Shown here piece by piece: positions 36,432 to 41,936 of a stretch of 41,936 bases of DNA. The stretch lies in assembly GCA_030145825.1 (NCBI GenBank), contig JAIXHM010000003.1:1-41936 (forward strand). The letters are read 5' to 3'. The stretch's first letter is position 1; every line of letters begins with the position of its first letter. The stretch is from Flavobacterium sp. GTDB taxonomy: Bacteria; Bacteroidota; Bacteroidia; Flavobacteriales; Flavobacteriaceae. The position numbers and the translations under genes are program-made. A model generated the notes under the pieces. The model was given only the letters and a program-made list of their open reading frames with translations, searched no databases and was not told the origin of the DNA.

Positions 36432-36839
36432 TTAGCTTTGTGTGTTATTATTTTCTCCTAACACGATAGTTACGTGGTTAGAGCGTTTTCTAATTCTGTG
36501 TGCACGACCTTGTGGAGCTGGACGAAGTCTTTTTAACATCATACCACCATCAACACGGATCTCTTTTACAAATAAGCCAGCTTCTTCTAAATTAGCCTCA
36601 GCATTTTTTTGCTGATAGTTGTTAATTGCTGATAACAACAATTTTTCTAATTTTCTAGAAGCTTCTTTTTGACTAAATCTTAATATATTTAGAGCTAATT
36701 CTACTTTCTTACCTCTTACTAAGTCAGCTACTAAACGCATCTTTCTAGGTGAAGTAGGGCAATTGTTTAATTTAGCGAAAGCAACTTGTGCTTTAGCTTC
36801 CTTAACTTGCTCGGCTCTTTCTCTTTTACGAACTCCCAT
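36432..36839 (-). CDS. rplV: 50S ribosomal protein uL22
   Basis: L22 lines the exit tunnel with its beta hairpin. The 135-residue protein shows '[20 protein letters not shown]', '[20 protein letters not shown]' and the hairpin region '[20 protein letters not shown]'. It lies 9 bases after rpsS. Confidence 0.98.
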   Translation of the reverse strand: MGVRKRERAEQVKEAKAQVAFAKLNNCPTSPRKMRLVADLVRGKKVELALNILRFSQKEASRKLEKLLLSAINNYQQKNAEANLEEAGLFVKEIRVDGGMMLKRLRPAPQGRAHRIRKRSNHVTIVLGENNNTQS

Positions 36840-36848
36840 AGCTTCTTA

Positions 36849-37127
36849 TTATTTTTTACCTTTATTTTTTGCACCAGCGTGACCACGGAATGATCTAGTT
36901 GGCGAAAATTCTCCTAATTTATGACCTACCATGTTCTCAGTTACGTAAACAGGAACAAATTGACGACCATTATGTACTGCGATAGTTTGTCCAACGAAAT
37001 CTGGAGTAATCATAGAAGCTCTTGACCATGTTTTGATCACAGCTTTGTTTCCATTCTCAGCGTTTTCTAAAACTTTCTTCTCTAATTTATAGTGTACGTA
37101 AGGTCCTTTTTTTAATGAACGTGCCAT
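36849..37127 (-). CDS. rpsS: 30S ribosomal protein uS19
   Basis: S19 is in the 30S head and binds 16S rRNA with S13. The 92-residue protein begins '[19 protein letters not shown]', has '[20 protein letters not shown]' and ends '[18 protein letters not shown]'. It lies 10 bases after rplB. Confidence 0.98.
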   Translation of the reverse strand: MARSLKKGPYVHYKLEKKVLENAENGNKAVIKTWSRASMITPDFVGQTIAVHNGRQFVPVYVTENMVGHKLGEFSPTRSFRGHAGAKNKGKK

Positions 37128-37137
37128 GTCTATCTAA

Positions 37138-37962
37138 TTATTTCTTTCTACGTTCTACAATATACTTATTACTCGGGTTAACCTTAGAACGAGTTCTATA
37201 ACCTTTAGCAGGTAAACCTTTTCTTGAACGTGGGTGACCTCCAGAAGAACGTCCTTCACCACCTCCCATTGGGTGATCAACAGGGTTCATTGCTACCGGT
37301 CTAGTTCTAGGTCTTCTACCTAACCATCTTGATCTACCGGCTTTACCTGATACAACTAATTGGTGATCTGAGTTAGATACTGCTCCAATTGTAGCCGTAC
37401 AAGTTAACAAGATTAATCTTGTTTCGCCAGAAGGCATTTTAATTGTAGCATATTTTCCATCTCTTGCCATTAATTGAGCAAAAGTTCCTGCAGAACGAGC
37501 AATAACTGCTCCTTGACCTGGTCTTAATTCGATACAAGAAATAACTGTACCTAGAGGAATTTTACTTAAAGGTAATGCATTTCCAATTTCAGGAGCTGCA
37601 TTCTCACCAGAAACTACAGTTTGTCCAACTTGTAATCCGTTTTGCGCAATGATGTAAGTTTTAGCTCCATCAGCATAAGCGATTAATGAAATAAAAGCTG
37701 AACGATTTGGATCGTACTCAATAGTTTTAACTACAGCTGGAACACCAGCTTTAGCTCTTTTAAAATCTACAACACGATACTTTTGTTTGTGACCACCACC
37801 TGTGTAGCGCATGGTCATCTTTCCTTGACTATTTCTACCTCCTGAGTTTTTTTTCGGAGCCAATAATGACTTTTCCGGCTTATCAGTTGTAATAGTGTCA
37901 AAGCTATTTACAACTCTAAAACGCTGACCCGGGGTAATAGGTTTTAATTTTCTAACTGACAT
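37138..37962 (-). CDS. rplB: 50S ribosomal protein uL2
   Basis: L2 is needed for subunit joining and peptidyl transfer. The 274-residue protein has the RNA-binding domain ('[20 protein letters not shown]') and the conserved C-terminal loop '[20 protein letters not shown]' with the functional His. It lies 6 bases after rplW. Confidence 0.98.
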   Translation of the reverse strand: MSVRKLKPITPGQRFRVVNSFDTITTDKPEKSLLAPKKNSGGRNSQGKMTMRYTGGGHKQKYRVVDFKRAKAGVPAVVKTIEYDPNRSAFISLIAYADGAKTYIIAQNGLQVGQTVVSGENAAPEIGNALPLSKIPLGTVISCIELRPGQGAVIARSAGTFAQLMARDGKYATIKMPSGETRLILLTCTATIGAVSNSDHQLVVSGKAGRSRWLGRRPRTRPVAMNPVDHPMGGGEGRSSGGHPRSRKGLPAKGYRTRSKVNPSNKYIVERRKK

Positions 37963-37968
37963 TTTCTA

Positions 37969-38259
37969 TTAGATATTATTATAAAAATCTATTGTTTCAC
38001 CCTCTTGAACTTGAACAACTGCTTTTTTGTAAGCATTTGTTTTTCCACTGATTAAACCACTTTTGGTGTATTTAACACTTCTATCAGCTCTATAGTTCAT
38101 AGTATTTACAGCAACAACATTCACTCCATAAGCAGCCTCAACTGCATTTTTGATTTGAATTTTGTTAGCATTCTTAGCAACTACAAAACCAAAACGGTTA
38201 AAAACTTCACCATCTTTGGTAATTTTTTCAGTAATAATTGGCTTAATAATGATACTCAT
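37969..38259 (-). CDS. rplW: 50S ribosomal protein uL23
   Basis: L23 is at the tunnel exit and docks trigger factor and SRP. The 96-residue protein begins 'MSIIIKPIITEKITKDGEVF' and has 'NRFGFVVAKNANKIQIKNAV' and 'VNVVAVNTMNYRADRSVKYT'. It lies 10 bases after rplD. Confidence 0.97.
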   Translation of the reverse strand: MSIIIKPIITEKITKDGEVFNRFGFVVAKNANKIQIKNAVEAAYGVNVVAVNTMNYRADRSVKYTKSGLISGKTNAYKKAVVQVQEGETIDFYNNI

Positions 38260-38269
38260 AACCTTATTA

Positions 38270-38896
38270 TTAACTTAAATTAGATTCAATTCCGTTTACC
38301 GAACCTTCAGTTAAAACTAAACTTTTTGCATTCATTACTGCATAAGTATTTAATTCTGAAGCAGTTACAACAGAAGTTGATTGTAAATTGCGTGACGACA
38401 AATATACATTTTTATTTGTATCACCCAATACGAATAATGACTTTTTACTTTCTAACCCTAAAGCTTTCAATACATTAATGAAATTTTTAGTGCTTGGTGC
38501 TTCAAATGTAAAATCCTCAACAACTACTAAGTTAGACTCTTGAGCTTTTAATGATAAAGCAGATTTACGAGCTAATCTTTTTAAGTTTTTATTTAATTTG
38601 AAAGAATAGTTTCTTGGTTTTGGACCAAAAATTCTACCACCACCTACAAATACAGGAGATTTAACACTACCTGCACGCGCTGTACCTGTACCTTTTTGTT
38701 TTTTAATTTTACGAGTACTTCCAGCTACCTCAGCTCTCTCTTTAGACTTGTGAGTACCTTGTCTTTGATTTGCTAAATATTGTTTAACATCAAGATAAAG
38801 AGCATGGTTATTAGGCTCAATTGCGAAAACAGAGTCAGAAAGTTGTACTTTACGACCTGTATCTTTTCCGTTGATATCTAATACTTTTACTTCCAT
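38270..38896 (-). CDS. rplD: 50S ribosomal protein uL4
   Basis: L4 reaches into the exit tunnel, and in E. coli it also represses the S10 operon. The 208-residue protein has the tunnel loop region '[20 protein letters not shown]' and '[20 protein letters not shown]'. Its start overlaps the rplC stop by one base (TAATG), which suggests translational coupling to L3. Confidence 0.98.
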   Translation of the reverse strand: MEVKVLDINGKDTGRKVQLSDSVFAIEPNNHALYLDVKQYLANQRQGTHKSKERAEVAGSTRKIKKQKGTGTARAGSVKSPVFVGGGRIFGPKPRNYSFKLNKNLKRLARKSALSLKAQESNLVVVEDFTFEAPSTKNFINVLKALGLESKKSLFVLGDTNKNVYLSSRNLQSTSVVTASELNTYAVMNAKSLVLTEGSVNGIESNLS

Positions 38897-39513
38897 TACT
38901 TCTGAATGATTACGTAAGAGTTTTTATGACCAGGAACACAACCTTTAACAACTAAAAGGTTTTTTTCCGCAACCACTTTTAAAACTCTAAGGTTTTGAAC
39001 TGTTACATTTTCTCCTCCTGTTCTACCCGCCATACGCATTCCTTTGAATACTCTTGATGGATAAGAAGATGCTCCAACAGAACCTGGCGCTCTTAAACGG
39101 TTATGTTGACCGTGAGTTGCTTGCCCAACACCACCAAATCCGTGACGTTTCACAACCCCTTGAAAACCTTTACCCTTAGACACACCTTGTACATCTACAA
39201 ATTCTCCTTCGTTGAATAAATCAACAGTTAACACATCTCCTAAATTGTGTTTTTCTTCAAAATACTTGAATTCAACGACTTTCTTCTTAGCATCAGTTCC
39301 AGCTTTCTTGAAGTGACCTGCTTCAGCTTTTACTGTATGCTTTTCAGTCTTGTCATCGAAACCAAGTTGAAGAGCTTCATACCCGTCAACCTCGTTGGTT
39401 CTGACTTGGGTAACAACGCATGGACCTGCTTCAATAACTGTACACGGAATGTTTTTTCCGTTTTCGTCAAAGATACTAGTCATGCCGATTTTTCTTCCGA
39501 TTAACCCAGACAT
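38896..39513 (-). CDS. rplC: 50S ribosomal protein uL3
   Basis: L3 starts 50S assembly and reaches close to the peptidyl transferase centre. I start at 39513 ('[20 protein letters not shown]'), giving 205 residues; an ATG three codons upstream adds MLN, which is less typical. Other marks are '[18 protein letters not shown]' and '[20 protein letters not shown]'. It is the first gene of the S10-type transcript in this organism, driven by a complete promoter about 75 bases upstream. Confidence 0.97.
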   Translation of the reverse strand: MSGLIGRKIGMTSIFDENGKNIPCTVIEAGPCVVTQVRTNEVDGYEALQLGFDDKTEKHTVKAEAGHFKKAGTDAKKKVVEFKYFEEKHNLGDVLTVDLFNEGEFVDVQGVSKGKGFQGVVKRHGFGGVGQATHGQHNRLRAPGSVGASSYPSRVFKGMRMAGRTGGENVTVQNLRVLKVVAEKNLLVVKGCVPGHKNSYVIIQK

Positions 39514-39586
39514 ATTTAACAATTATTAATTAATATTCTTATTTTCAAACACATCTATACAGATGCACTACCTCAATTTGAGGGTG

Positions 39587-39618
39587 CAAATATATAATTT
39601 TATTTTAAATCAAACAAA
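39587..39618 (-). promoter_or_regulatory. Promoter of the rplC (S10-type) operon
   Basis: On the minus strand TTTG (39618-39615) is followed after 20 bases by TATATTTG (39594-39587), a near-perfect Bacteroidota promoter. Transcription should start at about 39580, giving a leader of about 67 nt. The leader contains a small hairpin GCATCT/AGATGT with loop GTAT, and the short palindrome CCTCAAATTGAGG at the very 5' end. Confidence 0.7.
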
Positions 39619-39626
39619 TTTAATTA

Positions 39627-39655
39627 GTTACAAATTTTTTATCATAATTTGTAAC
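39627..39655. repeat. 10-bp inverted repeat upstream of the rplC promoter
   Basis: GTTACAAATT (39627-39636) and AATTTGTAAC (39646-39655) form a perfect dyad with a nine-base spacer. It ends eight bases upstream of the -33 element of the rplC promoter, and lies downstream of the rpsJ terminator. It has no T-run after it on the minus strand, so it looks more like a protein-binding site than a terminator. Confidence 0.55.
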
Positions 39656-39680
39656 CAAAATGAACGATTTAAAACTTAAA

Positions 39681-39716
39681 AAAAACCGCTGAACCTTTGG
39701 ATTCAGACGGTTTTTA
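39681..39716 (-). terminator. Intrinsic terminator after rpsJ
   Basis: On the plus strand CCGCTGAA (39686-39693) pairs with TTCAGACGG (39702-39710) with a single bulged A at 39707. The minus strand continues with eight T. It lies about 20 bases after the rpsJ stop and should end or weaken the fusA-rpsJ transcript before rplC. Confidence 0.8.
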
Positions 39717-39734
39717 TATCAGATTAAAATATTA

Positions 39735-40040
39735 TCAAACTTTAATTTCTACTTCAACACCACTTGGCAACTCTAATTTCATTAAAGCATCAATAGTCTT
39801 TGAAGAAGAACTATAAATATCTAATAATCTTTTATAAGAGCTTAATTCAAATTGCTCTCTAGATTTTTTGTTTACGTGTGGAGAACGTAATACAGTAAAA
39901 ATCTTTTTATGCGTTGGTAACGGAATTGGACCAGTTACAACTGCACCTGTACTTTTTACAGTCTTAACGATTTTCTCAGCTGATTTATCAACTAAGTTGT
40001 GATCGTATGATTTTAATTTTATTCTAATTTTTTGACTCAT
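39735..40040 (-). CDS. rpsJ: 30S ribosomal protein uS10
   Basis: S10 is in the 30S head and is also NusE, a transcription antitermination partner of NusB. The 101-residue protein reads '[20 protein letters not shown]', '[20 protein letters not shown]' and '[20 protein letters not shown]', all typical. It lies 11 bases after fusA and is followed by a terminator, so here it belongs to the str-type transcript rather than to the rplC transcript. Confidence 0.98.
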   Translation of the reverse strand: MSQKIRIKLKSYDHNLVDKSAEKIVKTVKSTGAVVTGPIPLPTHKKIFTVLRSPHVNKKSREQFELSSYKRLLDIYSSSSKTIDALMKLELPSGVEVEIKV

Positions 40041-40051
40041 CTTTTTAAAAA

Positions 40052-41936
40052 TTAAGCATTAGCACCTTTAGCTTTCTTAATAACTTCTTCAGAAATATTA
40101 GAAGGAGTTTCTGCATAGTGAGAAAATTCCATAGTTGAAGTTGCTCTACCAGAAGACAATGTTCTTAAAGTAGTTACATAACCAAACATTTCAGAAAGCG
40201 GAACAGAAGCTTTAATTACTTTAGAACCCGCTCTATCATCCATATTGTTTACTTGACCTCTTCTTCTATTTAAATCCCCAACGATATCACCCATATTTTC
40301 TTCCGGAGTTAACACCTCTAATTTCATGATTGGCTCAAGGATTACAGCACCTGCAGCTTTAGCAGATTCTTTATATCCTAATTTAGCTGCCAATTCGAAA
40401 GAAAGCGCATCCGAATCTACAGGGTGGAAAGATCCATCTAACAAAGTTACCTTTAAACTATCAACTTCATAACCTGCTAAAGGTCCTGATTTCATAGCTT
40501 CTCTGAAACCTTTTTCTACAGCTGGAATATATTCTTTAGGTACATTACCACCTTTTACTTCGTTAACAAATTGCAACCCTACAGGCACTTTTCCATCAAC
40601 TTCGTCAGCTGGTCCAATTTCGAATACGATATCACCAAATTTACCACGTCCACCTGATTGTTTCTTATAAACTTCTCTGTGTTGTGCTTTTCTAGTGAAT
40701 GCCTCTTTGTACTCAACCTGTGGTTCACCTTGATTCACTTCAACTTTAAACTCACGACGCATACGGTCTACAATGATATCTAAGTGAAGCTCACCCATTC
40801 CAGAAATAATTGTTTGTCCTGAAGCATGGTCAGTTCTTACTGTGAAAGTAGGATCCTCCTCAGCTAATTTAGCTAAAGCCATACCCATTTTATCAACATC
40901 AGCTTTTGTTTTAGGCTCAACTGCGATACCGATTACAGGATCAGGGAATACCATTGATTCTAACACGATTGGGTGTTTTTCATCTGATAAAGTATCACCT
41001 GTTTTGATGTCTTTAAATCCTACAGCTGCTCCAATATCTCCAGCTTCAATATATTCAATTGCATTTTGCTTGTTAGCATGCATTTGGTAGATACGAGAGA
41101 TACGCTCTTTGTTTCCTGAACGATTATTCAATACATAAGAACCAGCATCTAAACGTCCTGAATAAGCACGGAAGAAAGCCAAACGACCAACATAAGGATC
41201 AGTAGCAATTTTAAATGCTAAAGCCGCGAATGGATCATTTACAGATGGTTTTCTTGAAATAGGCTCATCAGTATCAGGGTTTGTTCCTTCGATAGCTTCT
41301 TTATCCAATGGAGAAGGTAAGAATTTACAAACTGCATCTAACATGAACTGAACTCCTTTGTTTTTGAATGAAGATCCACATAACATTGGAATAATAGCCA
41401 TATCGATAGTTGCTCTTCTTAATGCATTATTGATTTCTTCCTCTGTAATAGAGTCTTCATCTTCCATGAATTTCTCTAATAAGTTTTCATCATATGCAGC
41501 AACTTCCTCAATTAACTGCGCTCTATATTGTTTAGCTTCAGCAACTAAATCCTCTGGAATTGGAACAATATCAAAAGTAGCACCTTGAGTTTCATCATGC
41601 CAAACAATTGCTTGGTTTTTGATTAAGTCAACTACTCCTTTGAAATCAGCCTCATCACCGATAGGTAAAACTAAAGGCACTGCATTTGATTTCAACATAT
41701 CTTTTACTTGCTGACATACCGCTAAGAAGTTAGAACCTTGACGGTCCATCTTATTAACAAATCCCATACGAGGAACTTTATAATTATCGGCCAATCTCCA
41801 GTTAGTTTCTGATTGAGGCTCAACACCATCTACTGCAGAAAACAAGAATACTAAACCATCTAATACACGTAAAGAACGATTCACCTCTACTGTAAAGTCA
41901 ACGTGACCTGGAGTATCGATAATATTAAAGTGGTAA
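40052..41936 (-). CDS. fusA: Elongation factor G (5' end outside window)
   Basis: EF-G is the GTPase that drives translocation and ribosome recycling. The frame runs through the right edge, so about 627 residues are visible and roughly the first 75-80, with the P-loop and switch I, are missing. A GTG at 41884 is in frame but is an internal Val codon, not the start: upstream of it the sequence reads '[18 protein letters not shown]', holding the G3 motif. G4 is in '[13 protein letters not shown]'. Domains II to V follow, with '[18 protein letters not shown]' and '[18 protein letters not shown]'. It is co-transcribed with rpsJ. Confidence 0.98.
   Translation of the reverse strand, partial: YHFNIIDTPGHVDFTVEVNRSLRVLDGLVFLFSAVDGVEPQSETNWRLADNYKVPRMGFVNKMDRQGSNFLAVCQQVKDMLKSNAVPLVLPIGDEADFKGVVDLIKNQAIVWHDETQGATFDIVPIPEDLVAEAKQYRAQLIEEVAAYDENLLEKFMEDEDSITEEEINNALRRATIDMAIIPMLCGSSFKNKGVQFMLDAVCKFLPSPLDKEAIEGTNPDTDEPISRKPSVNDPFAALAFKIATDPYVGRLAFFRAYSGRLDAGSYVLNNRSGNKERISRIYQMHANKQNAIEYIEAGDIGAAVGFKDIKTGDTLSDEKHPIVLESMVFPDPVIGIAVEPKTKADVDKMGMALAKLAEEDPTFTVRTDHASGQTIISGMGELHLDIIVDRMRREFKVEVNQGEPQVEYKEAFTRKAQHREVYKKQSGGRGKFGDIVFEIGPADEVDGKVPVGLQFVNEVKGGNVPKEYIPAVEKGFREAMKSGPLAGYEVDSLKVTLLDGSFHPVDSDALSFELAAKLGYKESAKAAGAVILEPIMKLEVLTPEENMGDIVGDLNRRRGQVNNMDDRAGSKVIKASVPLSEMFGYVTTLRTLSSGRATSTMEFSHYAETPSNISEEVIKKAKGANA

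Noticed and set aside
39247-39504. Open reading frame on the plus strand inside rplC, and similar ones opposite other ribosomal protein genes, cysN, eno and fusA
   Set aside because: They are antisense shadows of well-conserved genes with no recognisable product, signal or promoter.
41885-41936. Possible fusA start at the GTG at 41884
   Set aside because: The frame stays open to the window edge, and upstream residues contain the conserved DTPGH motif of EF-G, so the GTG is an internal Val codon.

Overview
The window looks like chromosomal DNA of a Bacteroidota bacterium of the Flavobacteriaceae, probably Flavobacterium or a close relative. The sequence is AT-rich. Nearly every gene lacks a Shine-Dalgarno sequence. 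Several intergenic regions carry the Bacteroidota promoter element TAnnTTTG, twice with TTTG 19-20 bp upstream. The ribosomal protein order (fusA-rpsJ-rplC...rplQ), the zinc-free L36, the Ala/Glu-rich tail on L17 and secreted proteins ending their signal in FSQ all fit this group. Both ends of the window cut a gene: a glycosyltransferase at the left and fusA at the right.

Region 1 (1-14460, all minus) is a surface-polysaccharide operon, read from right to left: Wza-like export lipoprotein, Wzc-like tyrosine autokinase with a (YG)9 tail, TviC/WbpP-like UDP-HexNAc(A) 4-epimerase, UDP-glucose 6-dehydrogenase, TviB-like UDP-HexNAc 6-dehydrogenase, CysQ, a tandem DUF2061 membrane protein, CysC, CysD, CysN, a Wzx-type flippase, an acyltransferase-3 protein and the start of a GT4 glycosyltransferase. 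Gaps are tiny or are TAATG/ATGA overlaps. The gene set suggests a polymer containing uronic and aminouronic acids, O-acylated and perhaps sulfated: CysDNC makes PAPS and CysQ removes PAP. No sulfotransferase is seen inside the window.

Region 2 (14550-25725) is housekeeping and accessory genes: recR, a divergent SSS-family symporter, a CoA-binding protein, a MarC protein, an Fe-S type assimilatory APS/PAPS reductase (CysH), an Rrf2 regulator, two guanidine-modifying enzymes (CtlX and a second amidinotransferase-like hydrolase), citrate synthase, enolase, carA and an unrecognised secreted protein. Several genes have their own -7 element and intrinsic terminator.

Region 3 (25762-41936, all minus) is the fusA-rpsJ / S10 / spc / alpha ribosomal protein block with secY, infA, rpmJ and rpoA. 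It is not one uninterrupted transcript. A terminator follows rpsJ, and a near-consensus promoter drives rplC. A second near-consensus promoter lies between rpsN and rpsH, ahead of a leader with a long hairpin. A bulged hairpin lies directly upstream of rpsD. These leader-like structures are the most interesting non-coding signals in the window and are candidates for ribosomal protein autoregulation (S8 and S4). No rRNA, tRNA, CRISPR array, IS element or phage gene was seen, and no gene-free stretch exceeds 300 bases.
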